Positions 34,027 to 44,009 of a stretch of 59,032 bases of DNA are shown here, in pieces (within the stretch, counting starts at the first letter, position 1; each line of letters begins with the position of its first letter). The DNA comes from Clostridiales bacterium. GTDB lineage: Bacteria; Bacillota; Clostridia; TANB77; CAG-508. The notes below the pieces were generated by a model that searched no databases, was not told where the DNA came from, and was given only the letters and a program-made list of their open reading frames with translations. The stretch covers positions 1-59,032 of the forward strand of contig JAHZIB010000007.1 of NCBI GenBank assembly GCA_019419955.1. Reading direction: 5' to 3'. The translations under genes were made by a program, and so were the position numbers.

Positions 34027-34707
34027 TCAGCCTTTTTTCCCCATTTTTTCTTGACAAAAAAAGTTTCCTTTTCCATCAATTGTAGCAATCAGAGCCTGTT
34101 CAGGTTTTATTCCAAATTTCTCCACTTGTTTTTTTAACCATTCATAATCCTTTTTCAAGATTTTTAAATTATCATACATTACTTTTCCATCTATTACTAG
34201 GTCATATGCCAATCCTTCATACTCTATATTTATTCCCAAATCCTCTACAGTTGGTGTTTTCTTTTCTGGTTTTTGTATTACTGTTATTTGTCCGCTTGTT
34301 TCCAAAATTGCATATTCCACATCTCCAATATTAACAACATTATTTCCTCTTAACCTTTCCTCTAACTCATTTATTGTAAACCTTTCTTTCCTCAACATTT
34401 TTTCATCAATTCTTCCTCTATATATTAAGATTGAAGGTTTTCCACATAGAATTTCCCTTGCTCTAATACTTTTTATATTAAACATCGAAATAATCAAATG
34501 CATTACAAGGAGTGCCAATATTGGAATTATTCCATTTGATATTGGAATTCCAGCATCTGCCATAGGAGTTGATGCCAAGTCTGCTATCATTATAGATATT
34601 GCTAATTCAAATGGTTGTAATTGCCCTATTTCTCTTTTTCCCATTAATCTCATTACTATTAATACAATTATGTATAAAACTATTGACCTAAGAAAAATTA
34701 CTAACAT
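34027..34707 (-). CDS. DUF421 (YetF-like) membrane protein
   Basis: About 226 residues from ATG 34707 (AAAGGA upstream; the frame is open to 34770 without a ribosome-binding site). Three spans, then the conserved RLMGKREIGQLQPFELAISIMIADLAS, GKPSILIYRGRI and the two-part cytoplasmic beta domain (NIGDVEYAILETSGQITVI, YDLVIDGKV). YetF-family members are spore-former membrane proteins of uncertain function. Partner DUF4363 gene follows. Confidence 0.88.
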   Translation of the reverse strand: MLVIFLRSIVLYIIVLIVMRLMGKREIGQLQPFELAISIMIADLASTPMADAGIPISNGIIPILALLVMHLIISMFNIKSIRAREILCGKPSILIYRGRIDEKMLRKERFTINELEERLRGNNVVNIGDVEYAILETSGQITVIQKPEKKTPTVEDLGINIEYEGLAYDLVIDGKVMYDNLKILKKDYEWLKKQVEKFGIKPEQALIATIDGKGNFFCQEKMGKKG

Positions 34708-34805
34708 TATTTTTTTCCTTTCTATCACTTGATTAATAATATTTTTCACAAAAAAAAATAATTTATTCAATTTTTTTGTATAAAATATTTTTTTTTGTGA
34801 ATACT

Positions 34806-34953
34806 ATTAGTAATATCAAAGATTATTTTTAGTTTTATTTTTAAAATAAATAACTTATTTGCATTGTTTTTTATTTTTGTGTTTTTACCTTTTCTTTGTT
34901 ATAGAATTTTTCTTATCTCTTTTCTCCTAAAAATAATCTTTGATATTACTAAT
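34806..34953. repeat. 148-bp element with 27-bp perfect terminal inverted repeats (MITE-like)
   Basis: ATTAGTAATATCAAAGATT... (34806-34832) is exactly complementary to 34927-34953. The 94-base interior is very AT-rich and non-coding. It fills the divergent gap between the DUF421 gene and the next gene. No clear target duplication beyond flanking A/T. Confidence 0.7.
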
Positions 34954-35087
34954 AAAAAGTACGCAATAAAATATTTACTTTATAATCTATTTTAATAAAA
35001 TTTTTAGTAAAAATTTTATTGAGCAAAAATTGCTAAAAATTAATTTTTATTATATTATGCAATTAAATAGCTCGAATGGAGGTTGTT

Positions 35088-35453
35088 ATGGAAAATAATC
35101 AGGTACAATCAAAGAACAATACTTCAACAGTATGGCAGGTTGTAGGAAGATTAATTACAGCTGCAATAGTTCTTGCAATTACAGCATTTTTTACTCCAGG
35201 CTTTAGCATAAATAGTATTTGGGCTTTAGCTGCTGCTGCAATAGTTCTTACAGTTATAGATTTTCTAATAACAAAATTTACAGGTCTACATGCAAGTAGT
35301 TTTGGTAAAGGTTTCGTAGGTTTTGTTTTAGCAGCAGTAGTACTATATGTAACACAGTACTTTGTTGCAGGATATACAATTTCATGGATTGCAGCCATAG
35401 TAGGTGCATTAGTTTACGGTGTTGTTGATTACTTCCTACCAGGAGAACAATAA
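35088..35453 (+). CDS. phage holin family / YvlD-type membrane protein
   Basis: About 121 residues from ATG 35088 (TGGAGGT upstream). Four spans with alanine-rich character: VVGRLITAAIVLAITAFFTPGF, IWALAAAAIVLTVIDFLI, KGFVGFVLAAVVLYVTQYFVAGY and WIAAIVGALVYGVVDYFL. The TPGFSINSIWALAAAAIVLTVIDFLI pattern is that of the YvlD/phage-holin-family-4 membrane proteins, which are chromosomal and not true holins. Unknown function, cell membrane. Confidence 0.8.
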   Translation: MENNQVQSKNNTSTVWQVVGRLITAAIVLAITAFFTPGFSINSIWALAAAAIVLTVIDFLITKFTGLHASSFGKGFVGFVLAAVVLYVTQYFVAGYTISWIAAIVGALVYGVVDYFLPGEQ

Positions 35454-35463
35454 TCTGCACACA

Positions 35464-35494
35464 AAAAGACTGACAAATTAATGTCAGTCTTTTT
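35464..35494. terminator. bidirectional terminator
   Basis: AAAAAGACTGACA / TGTCAGTCTTTTT with a 5-base loop, 10 bases after the YvlD-like gene and before the convergent ABC transporter operon end. Confidence 0.9.
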
Positions 35495-35544
35495 ACTATT
35501 ATAAATTTTCACATAATTTTTGCAACCATTCCAATTACATCTCT

Positions 35545-37371
35545 TTATTCCTCTTCTTCATCAAATTGGCTATTATATAAATCTGCATAAAATCCGCCTT
35601 TTGCTAAAAGTTCATCATGAGTTCCTTGCTCTACAATATCGCCCTTATTCATAACCAAAATTAAATCCGCATTTTTTATTGTAGACAATCTATGTGCAAT
35701 TATAAAGCTAGTTCTTCCTTTCATCAAATTATCCATTGCTTGTTGAATTAATATCTCTGTTCTAGTGTCTATCGAGCTAGTTGCTTCATCCAAAATTAAT
35801 ATTTTAGGATCTGCTAATATAACTCTAGCTATCGTTAATAACTGTTTTTGTCCTGCTGAGATATTAGTTGATTCTTCATTTATTACAGAATTATATCCCT
35901 TAGACAATGTTTTTATATAATGATGTACATGGGCTGCTTTAGCAGCTTGTATAACTTGGTCATCTGTAGCATCTTCTTTACCATATTTTATGTTATCTTT
36001 TACTGTCCCTCCAAATAACCATGTATCTTGAAGAACCATACCAAACATTTTACGAAGCTCTCCTCTTTCAAAATCCTTTATATTAACACTATCTACTAAG
36101 ATTTCTCCATCTGTAACATCATAGAATCTCATAAGAAGTTTAACCATTGTGGTCTTTCCTGCTCCTGTTGGTCCTACAATTGCAATTTTCTGTCCTTCTT
36201 TAACTGTTGCATTAAAGTTATTTATTATAGTTTTGCCTGGTTCATACCCAAACTTTACATTTCTAAATTCTACATTTCCTATTAATTTGTTTATATCTAT
36301 ATTTCCTTTCGCAGCATCAATTTCTTCTGGTTCCTCTAGAAATTCAAAAACCCTTTCAGCAGCTGCGACCATTGCCTGTAGCATGCTTGAAATTTGTGCA
36401 ATTTGATTAATTGGTTGTGTAAACTGTTTATTATATTGTATAAAGCTTTGAATATTACCAACTGTAATAGTTCCATTAATAGCTAAATATCCTCCTGCTA
36501 CTGCAACTCCAACATATCCAACATTTGAAATAAAATTCATTATTGGATGCATAAGTCCTGACAGAAATTGAGCTCTCCACCCTGACCTGTATAACTCATG
36601 GTTTGCTTTTTCAAATTCATTAGTAACTTTACCCTCAGCATTAAAGGCTTTAACAACTGTTAATCCACCATATATTTCTTCAACTTGACCATTTACATGT
36701 CCTAGATAGTCTTGTTGCCTATTAAAATATTTTTGTGACTTTCCAACAATCTTCTTTACTACAAATGCAGCTATAGGCAATATCACTAGAGAAATAAGTG
36801 TCATCTGCCAACTAATTGAAAACATCATTATCAATATTCCTATAATTGTACAAATTGCTGTAATAATATTTGTAATACTTTGGTTCAAATTCATACTCAA
36901 TGTATCTATATCATTTGTAATAATTGATAATACTTCTCCATTTGCTTTTTTATCAAAATAATTCATAGGAAGTTTATTTATTTTATGTGCTATATCATTA
37001 CGTATTTTATATGTAATCTTTTGTGCAACGCCTGTCATTGTAAAACCTTGAATGAAGGAGAATATTGCACTAAGCAGATATAACCCTAGAAGCAATATTG
37101 CAATTTGAGCAACTTTTGCAAAGTCAATTCCACTTCCTCCAGACATTTTGCTTACAATTCCATTAAAAATTTCTGTCGTAGCATCACCTAATATCTTAGG
37201 TCCAACTATCGTAAAAATAGTACTTCCCACTGCAAAAATAAACACTACAATTAACGCAATTTTATATTTAGATAAATATGAATTTATTAATTTTTTTGTA
37301 GTCTTTTTAAAATCTTTCGCTTTTTCTGTTGTTACTGGACCACGTCCTGGTCCTCCCATTGGTCCTGGCAT
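35545..37371 (-). CDS. ABC exporter subunit (second half of heterodimer)
   Basis: 608 residues: glycine/proline-rich N-terminus (MPGPMGGPGRGP), six-span exporter domain, and a nucleotide-binding domain with Walker A GPTGAGKTT, signature NISAGQKQ (degenerate; normally LSGGQ), Walker B ILILDEATSS with the catalytic glutamate, and IAHRLST. Starts at the very stop of the partner gene (translationally coupled, AAAGGAGG). The combination of degenerate signature here and altered Walker B in the partner is typical of heterodimeric multidrug-type exporters (YheH/YheI, BmrCD). Substrate unknown. Confidence 0.92.
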   Translation of the reverse strand: MPGPMGGPGRGPVTTEKAKDFKKTTKKLINSYLSKYKIALIVVFIFAVGSTIFTIVGPKILGDATTEIFNGIVSKMSGGSGIDFAKVAQIAILLLGLYLLSAIFSFIQGFTMTGVAQKITYKIRNDIAHKINKLPMNYFDKKANGEVLSIITNDIDTLSMNLNQSITNIITAICTIIGILIMMFSISWQMTLISLVILPIAAFVVKKIVGKSQKYFNRQQDYLGHVNGQVEEIYGGLTVVKAFNAEGKVTNEFEKANHELYRSGWRAQFLSGLMHPIMNFISNVGYVGVAVAGGYLAINGTITVGNIQSFIQYNKQFTQPINQIAQISSMLQAMVAAAERVFEFLEEPEEIDAAKGNIDINKLIGNVEFRNVKFGYEPGKTIINNFNATVKEGQKIAIVGPTGAGKTTMVKLLMRFYDVTDGEILVDSVNIKDFERGELRKMFGMVLQDTWLFGGTVKDNIKYGKEDATDDQVIQAAKAAHVHHYIKTLSKGYNSVINEESTNISAGQKQLLTIARVILADPKILILDEATSSIDTRTEILIQQAMDNLMKGRTSFIIAHRLSTIKNADLILVMNKGDIVEQGTHDELLAKGGFYADLYNSQFDEEEE

Positions 37372-39705
37372 TTACTCTCCTCCTTTCCCTTTTAACTCAT
37401 CTTCTGACAATTGAGATAGTGCAATCTGTTTATATGTTTCATTATTTTTCATTAGCTCTTCATGAGTTCCAATTCCTACTATTTTTCCATCTTCTAAAAC
37501 TACTATTTTATCTGCATTTAAAATTGTACTAACTCTCTGTGCCACAATAATCACAGTCTTGTTTTCAGTTCTTTCTCTTAATGCCTCTCTCAAATTACTA
37601 TCAGTCTTAAAGTCTAAAGCTGAAAAACTATCATCAAAAATGAATATTTCTGGATCCTTAGCTATAGCTCTAGCAATCGACAAACGCTGTTTTTGTCCTC
37701 CTGAAACATTGCTTCCACCTTGAGCAATTGGATCTTGATATTTATTTTCTTTTCCTTCAATAAACTCCGTGGCCTGTGCAATTTCTGCTGCTTTTACCAT
37801 TTGCTCATCAGACATATTGTCATCTGCATATTTAATGTTAGACTCTATTGTTCCTGAGAAAAGAACTCCTTTTTGTGGTACAAATCCAATAATATCTCTT
37901 AAATCCTTTTGAGATACATCTTTTATATTAACGCCATCTACTAAAAGCTCTCCACCTGTTATGTCGTAAAACCTTGGTATCAAGTTAACTACTGTAGACT
38001 TTCCACTACCAGTACTTCCTATTAAAGCCGTAGTCTTGCCTGACTCTGCAGTAAAATTAATATCTTCCAAGATCTCAGTATCGGCATCTGGATATCTAAA
38101 TGATACATTTTTAAATTCTACTAATCCTTTTTTTGTTCCATCGAATTTCTTCGTATTTTCTTTATCTTTTATACTTGGTTCTGTTTCAATAACCTCATTA
38201 ATACGTCTAGCTGATACTTCTGCTCTTGGTAACATAATTGAAATCATTGAAATCATCAAGAATGCCATTACAATCTGCATTGTATATTGAATAAATGCCA
38301 TCATATCTCCAACTTGCATTGTTCCACTATCTACATTATGTGCACCTACCCATACAATTAGGACAGTTATAGAACTCATTATAAACATTAGAAGTGGCAT
38401 CATCATAGACATTGTTCTATTTACAAATATGTTGGCCTTCATTAAGTTATTATTTGATTCTGCAAATCTTCCTTCTTCTTTTTTCTCTTTATTAAATGCT
38501 CTAATTACAGGAAGTCCTGTAAGAATCTCTCTTGAAACAAGATTTAGTCTATCAATTAAATCTTGTAGCTTTTTAAACTTAGGCATCGCAATAGCAAACA
38601 ATGTTGCAACAATAATTAATATAGCAAAAACTGCAATACCAATTATCCATGCCATTGAACTATCACTTGAAGTTAATACTTTAACAAATCCACCAATACC
38701 AATTATTGGAGCATATACAACTACTCTAAATAACAATGTAATTAATTGTTGTATTTGCTGTATATCATTAGTACTACGTGTTATAAGAGAAGCTGTTGAA
38801 AATTCATTTAGTTCAGCTGTTGAATAACTCAAAACTTTTTTAAAAACCTTGTCTCTTAAAGTTTCTCCGAGTCTTGCTGCAACTCTTGAAGAAAGTAACA
38901 TGATCAGCACTGCTGAAATCATGCTAATTAAAGCAATTCCTAACATTTGAAGTCCAGAAATTAAAATATAGTCATTTTGAATTTTAGCCGTATCTACCCC
39001 TACATTAACATACAATTGTTTTACTGAACTTTCTGCTGCCTGTTCCTTTATTGACTCAGACATTTTTTCTATGTACTCAGTAAATTGTGATAGCACTTGT
39101 TCTCTATCGTCTTCTGGTATTTGCTTTAGTAAGTCTATTACGCTCATTTTTTCAACTGACTCTAGCATAAACTTTTGCTGTTCTCTTACATGATTAACAA
39201 TACTATTACTACTTTCAGAACTATTTTTCTGTAATCCAGAACTCATCTGTTCTTTTAGCATCGTCTTAATTTGACTTGCCGTTTCCTCATTTGAAACTGC
39301 AGAATATTCTAAAAGTGGAGAAGACATCAAATCTTCCAAATTATTTAATTGTTCATCATTTAAATCTTTTACTACATAAATTGTATTTGCTTCTACTAAA
39401 GAATCTCTTCCGAAAAACTTATTAATAATCCTTTTCTGATATGAACTCATATCAGCACCAACAAGTTCATAGTTTTCCAAAATTTGTTCATCGTCTTCGG
39501 CAAAAAATAACAAATTCTCCATATCAGCCTTAGATATAACACTTGGAACTGCACTCTCTATGCCACCTGATTGAATACCATTGTTTACAATCTTAGATGT
39601 AAAATCTGGCAAAGCCAAGTCTGTTGCTGCCTGCACACATAACAAAATAATTATAGCTAAAACTGCTACCCATGTCCTTTTTAAGTTTTTTAATATCTTA
39701 AACAT
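37372..39705 (-). CDS. ABC exporter subunit with large extracellular insert
   Basis: About 777 residues from ATG 39705 (GGAGGAAGT upstream; the open frame extends to 39738). Between the first and second spans lies an insertion of about 200 residues (AEDDEQILENYELVGADMSS ... MSVIDLLKQIPEDDREQVL), rarely this long. Nucleotide-binding domain: Walker A GSTGSGKST, signature VSGGQKQR, Walker B IFIFDDSFSALD, in which aspartate replaces the catalytic glutamate, so this is the degenerate half of a heterodimer. The long outside loop may bind or sense a substrate. Co-transcribed with the subunit at 35545. Confidence 0.92.
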   Translation of the reverse strand: MFKILKNLKRTWVAVLAIIILLCVQAATDLALPDFTSKIVNNGIQSGGIESAVPSVISKADMENLLFFAEDDEQILENYELVGADMSSYQKRIINKFFGRDSLVEANTIYVVKDLNDEQLNNLEDLMSSPLLEYSAVSNEETASQIKTMLKEQMSSGLQKNSSESSNSIVNHVREQQKFMLESVEKMSVIDLLKQIPEDDREQVLSQFTEYIEKMSESIKEQAAESSVKQLYVNVGVDTAKIQNDYILISGLQMLGIALISMISAVLIMLLSSRVAARLGETLRDKVFKKVLSYSTAELNEFSTASLITRSTNDIQQIQQLITLLFRVVVYAPIIGIGGFVKVLTSSDSSMAWIIGIAVFAILIIVATLFAIAMPKFKKLQDLIDRLNLVSREILTGLPVIRAFNKEKKEEGRFAESNNNLMKANIFVNRTMSMMMPLLMFIMSSITVLIVWVGAHNVDSGTMQVGDMMAFIQYTMQIVMAFLMISMISIMLPRAEVSARRINEVIETEPSIKDKENTKKFDGTKKGLVEFKNVSFRYPDADTEILEDINFTAESGKTTALIGSTGSGKSTVVNLIPRFYDITGGELLVDGVNIKDVSQKDLRDIIGFVPQKGVLFSGTIESNIKYADDNMSDEQMVKAAEIAQATEFIEGKENKYQDPIAQGGSNVSGGQKQRLSIARAIAKDPEIFIFDDSFSALDFKTDSNLREALRERTENKTVIIVAQRVSTILNADKIVVLEDGKIVGIGTHEELMKNNETYKQIALSQLSEDELKGKGGE

Positions 39706-39868
39706 ACTTCCTCCTTTTTCCTTAATACAAATATACATTATACTTCACAATCCCGCAGTTGTCAATCAATTTACCCTCTAGCTTCTGTAAATTTTGTGTG
39801 AACTCCCCTTTCGAATAAGGAACACTTTTCTTTTCGCAAAAACTTGCGAATCAGGGGCTCTTCTTCTT

Positions 39869-39897
39869 TTGACATAAGTTTATTCATGTGCTATATT
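39869..39897 (+). promoter_or_regulatory. promoter for the pseudouridine synthase gene
   Basis: TTGACA (39869-39874), 17-base spacer, TATATT (39892-39897); a leader of about 90 bases follows to the AGAAGGAG ribosome-binding site. Confidence 0.75.
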
Positions 39898-39988
39898 TAT
39901 ATATAAAGTGATTTTATAGCAAGCAATAGTTTCAAATATTAATTGCTTTAGTAACAAATATATATTTCTAGAAGGAGTTATATTAAAA

Positions 39989-40849
39989 ATGCAAAAATTA
40001 GTTGTACCTGAAAAATTTAATGGCAAAAAAACAAGTGAGTTTTTACTTGAACATTTTAGTGGACTAACCAAAAATACTCTGTATAAAGCTCTGAGAAAAA
40101 AGGATATTAGAATAAATAATACAAAAATAAACACAGATACAATTGTAAATTCTGGTGATATAGTCTCCGTGTATATTGTTGATGAACTACTTTTTAATAA
40201 AATTATAATTTCTAAAATATATGAAGATTCAAATATTTTAATAATTAATAAACCTACAGGAATTGAAGTAACTGGTAGTAATTCTATAAGTTCTATTTTA
40301 AAAAAAGAATATATTTTTATAGCTCCATGTCATAGATTAGACAGAAATACAACAGGTATAACTATTTTTGCAAAAAGCGAAGAACCTTTAAGAATACTAC
40401 TTAATAAATTTAAGTCTAGAGAAATAGAAAAGCACTATTTAGCAAAAGTATACGGCATTCCTACTAAAAAGAAAGAAACGCTTTCTGCCTATCTTTTCAA
40501 AGACAATAAAAAGTCAATGGTATATATATCAGAAACAGCCAAAAAAGGATATGTAAAAATCATGACTTCATATACAGTAATAAGTAAAAATTTAAAAGAA
40601 AATTTTAGTATTCTGGATGTAGAATTACATACAGGAAAAACCCATCAAATAAGAGCTCATTTGGCACATATTGGCTATCCTATAATTGGAGATGGTAAAT
40701 ATGGAATAAATGAAGTTAATAAAAAGTTTGGCTGTAAAACTCAACAATTGTGTAGTTATAAGCTAACTTTCCGTTTCACAAAAGATGCTGGAATATTAAA
40801 TTATCTAAACAATAAACAATTTGAGATTGATTCAATGATTTTTTATTAA
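39989..40849 (+). CDS. RluA family pseudouridine synthase
   Basis: 286 residues with an N-terminal S4 RNA-binding domain (KKTSEFLLEHFSGLTKNTLYKALRKKDIRIN) and a catalytic domain with the family motif CHRLDRNTTGITIFAKSEE (catalytic Asp in HRLDRNT), EKHYLAKVYG, and LHTGKTHQIRAHLAHIGYPI. It isomerises uridine in rRNA or tRNA; the exact target is not predictable. Complete and unshifted. Own promoter at 39869. Confidence 0.9.
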   Translation: MQKLVVPEKFNGKKTSEFLLEHFSGLTKNTLYKALRKKDIRINNTKINTDTIVNSGDIVSVYIVDELLFNKIIISKIYEDSNILIINKPTGIEVTGSNSISSILKKEYIFIAPCHRLDRNTTGITIFAKSEEPLRILLNKFKSREIEKHYLAKVYGIPTKKKETLSAYLFKDNKKSMVYISETAKKGYVKIMTSYTVISKNLKENFSILDVELHTGKTHQIRAHLAHIGYPIIGDGKYGINEVNKKFGCKTQQLCSYKLTFRFTKDAGILNYLNNKQFEIDSMIFY

Positions 40850-40915
40850 GGTTCAAATAGATGTTACTCAAACATTAGGCGAAGTTATAAGTGAATGAAT
40901 ATACTCACACAAAAC

Positions 40916-41000
40916 TCTACAACGAGAGTTCCAATAAAAATTATTACAAGCTGTGTAATTTTCAATTTGTAAGAATTTTTATTGGAACTCTCGTTGTAGA
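40916..41000. repeat. 85-bp perfect long hairpin between convergent genes
   Basis: 27-bp perfect inverted repeat (arms 40916-40942 and 40974-41000; CTACAACGAGAGTTCCAAT...) with a 31-base loop that can itself pair TTACAA with TTGTAA. Much longer than the terminators elsewhere in the window. May be a bidirectional terminator or a small mobile hairpin. Confidence 0.7.
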
Positions 41001-41071
41001 ACAAGTATATTTTAAAACCATTATCTATTTATTCTAAAATACTAGGATATAAGCAAGTCTTAAAAATGTAG

Positions 41072-42871
41072 CTATTTTATTAATTTTTGGAATTCGTCAG
41101 CCGAAATTACTTCTTTTTTCAATAGAGCTTCAGCAACTCTGTCTAACTTTTCTCTATTATTTATAATTAATCTTTGTGCTGCCTCATATGCTCCATCTAA
41201 TAATATTTTTACTTCTGCACCAATTGCATCTCCAAATTTATCTCCAAGAAGTTGTAGTTCATATGGGTCATTATCTGTGTTTATAGAAATTGGTCCTAAT
41301 GTTTCACTCATTCCATATTTTGTAATCATATTTTTTGCTATATCTGTTGCAACTTCAATATCATTGCTTGCACCTGTTGATATATCGTTTAACACAATCT
41401 TTTCTGCTGCCCTACCACCAAGCAATGCAATAAGTTTTTCTTCCATTTCTGTTTTTGAAATATAATATTTATCTTCATCTGATTTATACATTGTATATCC
41501 ACCAGCTAATCCTCTTGGAATAATTGATACTTCTTTTATTCCTTTTTGAGTTTCAAGTTGGCTACTTACTATAGCATGTCCTGCTTCATGATACGCTGTA
41601 AGTTTTTTATCCTTTTCAGACATTACTCTGCTTTGTTTTTCTAGCCCCACTGTAACTTTCTTTACAGCATCTTCAATATCTTTATTTGTTATTGCTTCAT
41701 GTTCGTTTATTGTAGCAATTATAGCCGATTCATTTAAAATATTTGCCAAATCAGCCCCTGTAAAACCTGCTGTGTCTTCTGCAATACTTTTTAAGTTTAC
41801 ATCTTCTGCGAACTTCTTATCTTTTGCATGTATTTTTAATATTTCTTCCCTACCCTTCATATCTGGAAGCCCTATTGTTATTCTTCTATCAAATCTTCCT
41901 GGTCTAAGTAAAGCCTTATCTAGCATCTCTGGTCTGTTTGTAGCAGCCAATACTATTACTGTTTCATCTGTGTCAAATCCATCCATTTCCACTAATAATT
42001 GATTTAGGGTTTGATTATTTTCAGAATCAGCTCCTCCACTCCCATTTCTTCTCGCTCCTATTGCATCAATCTCATCAATAAAAACTATACATGGAGAAAT
42101 CTTTTTTGCTTTTTCAAATAATTTTCTTACCCTAGAAGCTCCAAGTCCAGCAAACATTTCGATAAATTCTGAACCACTCATTGAAATAAAAGGAACTTTT
42201 GCTTCACCAGCAATTGCTTTTGCTATTAGTGTTTTCCCTGTACCAGGTTGACCACATAGCAAAACTCCCCTTGGTATCTTCGCACCCATTTCATTAAATC
42301 TCTCTGGATTTTTCAGAAAGTCTACTATTTCAATCATTTCATGTTTTTCTTCTTCTAAACCAGCTACATCACTGAATTTAATTTTTGATTTAGTGGTTTC
42401 ACTGTCATAAACTTTGCCCTTATCTCCCAAGCCTTGCATTTTAAAGAATAATACTATTAGTGCTATTAGTAATAATGTTGGCAATAGCGAAAACAATGTT
42501 GATGAAATAGTTACAAATACATTAGTTGGGTTTTGTATAAGTTCAATATTGTTTCCATCCTCAACTTTTTGTTGTACAAGTTCAATAAATGCTTGAGTAC
42601 TTGGAATTATTCCTTTCTTTTCTTCTTCAACGTCTTTTAATTTTACCTTAACAGTTGTACTCCCCACTGTCATCTCAATTTTTTCTACATTTCCATCATT
42701 AATCTGTTTAATAAGCTCTGTATATGCAATTTCCTTTTCATCTATTTTACCAGAATTAGCTGTATAGAAGTATATTCCTACAGCTAGTCCAATCAATATA
42801 ACTAATGCTACTGCTAGTAAAACATACAGTTTCTTATTATTCTTTTCATTATTCTTATTTTTTTCTTCCAT
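41072..42871 (-). CDS. ftsH: ATP-dependent zinc metalloprotease FtsH
   Basis: 599 residues. Two N-terminal spans (LYVLLAVALVILIGLAVGIYF; LFSLLPTLLLIALIVLFF) flank a small extracytoplasmic domain; the AAA module has GQPGTGKTLIAKA, CIVFIDEIDAIGARR and the arginine-finger LLRPGRFDRR; the protease domain has YHEAGHA (HExxH). Membrane-bound quality-control protease. AAAAGGAGTAGG precedes the ATG. Normal length, complete. Confidence 0.97.
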   Translation of the reverse strand: MEEKNKNNEKNNKKLYVLLAVALVILIGLAVGIYFYTANSGKIDEKEIAYTELIKQINDGNVEKIEMTVGSTTVKVKLKDVEEEKKGIIPSTQAFIELVQQKVEDGNNIELIQNPTNVFVTISSTLFSLLPTLLLIALIVLFFKMQGLGDKGKVYDSETTKSKIKFSDVAGLEEEKHEMIEIVDFLKNPERFNEMGAKIPRGVLLCGQPGTGKTLIAKAIAGEAKVPFISMSGSEFIEMFAGLGASRVRKLFEKAKKISPCIVFIDEIDAIGARRNGSGGADSENNQTLNQLLVEMDGFDTDETVIVLAATNRPEMLDKALLRPGRFDRRITIGLPDMKGREEILKIHAKDKKFAEDVNLKSIAEDTAGFTGADLANILNESAIIATINEHEAITNKDIEDAVKKVTVGLEKQSRVMSEKDKKLTAYHEAGHAIVSSQLETQKGIKEVSIIPRGLAGGYTMYKSDEDKYYISKTEMEEKLIALLGGRAAEKIVLNDISTGASNDIEVATDIAKNMITKYGMSETLGPISINTDNDPYELQLLGDKFGDAIGAEVKILLDGAYEAAQRLIINNREKLDRVAEALLKKEVISADEFQKLIK

Positions 42872-42952
42872 CTACCTACTCCTTTTTACATAAATATATT
42901 AATCTTCCATACATAAATATTTTCACTTATGAATAGAAAAATTAAATTTTTT

Positions 42953-43993
42953 CTAAGCATTGTCTCCCTCAGGTTCTTCTCCTACATTCCCTTCTTTTTC
43001 TCTTTCTTTTTTCTTTTGTTTTTCTCTTTCCCTTCTTCTTCTTTCTTCTTCAGCTTTTTCCTTTTCTTCTTCCTCTTTTTGCTTTAATTCTTGTCTAACT
43101 CTCTCTTGTTCTTCAATTATTTTGTTCAATTCCAATTGTCTTTTTATTACATCTGACTTAATCATTAATATTGCAGTTACTACATAAATTGAAGCAATAG
43201 CTGTATACATAATTTGGAAGTATTGTATTGTAAAACCAGTAATAGTATTTACTATAGCATATATTATATTTAAAATTATAGGTAATGTTAATGCATATGA
43301 TGCAATATTATATACTGCACTAATTTTAAGCCTTAATCCAGAAATTCTCGTCACTATATATGCAAGAATTGAAAGTAGGAACATGTCTATTAGTACTGTT
43401 GACAAAAATATTATAAACATATACAGTGCCATAGCTCCCCAAAGCATTAACATAGCAGTTTTCATTTCAGAGCCAGAAAGTAAATTTAAAACCTCATTTT
43501 TATCAATTTTATTTATATTATATGTCTCAGAAATATCTTTGTATGAATATTCCAATGGTTTAGTTATAATTCCACTCTTTACTATTATTTTATCTTTTAA
43601 AATTAATATTCCATTATTTTGAGATTCTATATCATTAATACTTTTTTGTATCTTCTCTTGATCCTCGGTTTGAGTATTTATAACAACTTTTACTCCCAAT
43701 TCTTCATTGTCTATTTCTGTTATTTCTTCTCCATTATTTGGAATCACAGTTAGTTGATAATTCTCATATTTTATTTCTGATATTTCATTATTAATATAAT
43801 CTTTAACATCAGCAACTTGTTGACTAAAATTATACAAAAATGCCAAAGATGTCAAAATACTAAATATCAACATAAGTAAAACAATATATCCTATTGTTCT
43901 ACTTATGTTTTCTGCCGCAAGTTCTTGATAACCATCAAAATCAAAAATGCTGGTTTTTAATTTTTTAAAAAACGAAAGTTTTTTCTCCTTCAC
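42953..43993 (-). CDS. DUF1189 family membrane protein with charged tail
   Basis: 346 residues: N-terminal FDGYQELAAENISRTIGYIVLLMLIFSIL, an extracytoplasmic domain, and further spans (MLWGAMALYMFIIFLSTVLIDMFLL, AVYNIASYALTLPIILNIIYAIV). This is the DUF1189 arrangement. The C-terminal 70 residues are a highly charged helix (QERVRQELKQKEEEEKEKAE then RRRREREKQKKKERE) that may bind nucleic acid or ribosomes. Between cysS and ftsH, same strand. Role unknown. Confidence 0.75.
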   Translation of the reverse strand: MKEKKLSFFKKLKTSIFDFDGYQELAAENISRTIGYIVLLMLIFSILTSLAFLYNFSQQVADVKDYINNEISEIKYENYQLTVIPNNGEEITEIDNEELGVKVVINTQTEDQEKIQKSINDIESQNNGILILKDKIIVKSGIITKPLEYSYKDISETYNINKIDKNEVLNLLSGSEMKTAMLMLWGAMALYMFIIFLSTVLIDMFLLSILAYIVTRISGLRLKISAVYNIASYALTLPIILNIIYAIVNTITGFTIQYFQIMYTAIASIYVVTAILMIKSDVIKRQLELNKIIEEQERVRQELKQKEEEEKEKAEEERRRREREKQKKKEREKEGNVGEEPEGDNA

Positions 43994-44009
43994 TTTTGTG
44001 CTCCCTTCG

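Noticed and set aside
35088..35453. Phage holin and hence a prophage
   Set aside because: The protein belongs to the chromosomal YvlD-type family; no phage genes lie nearby.
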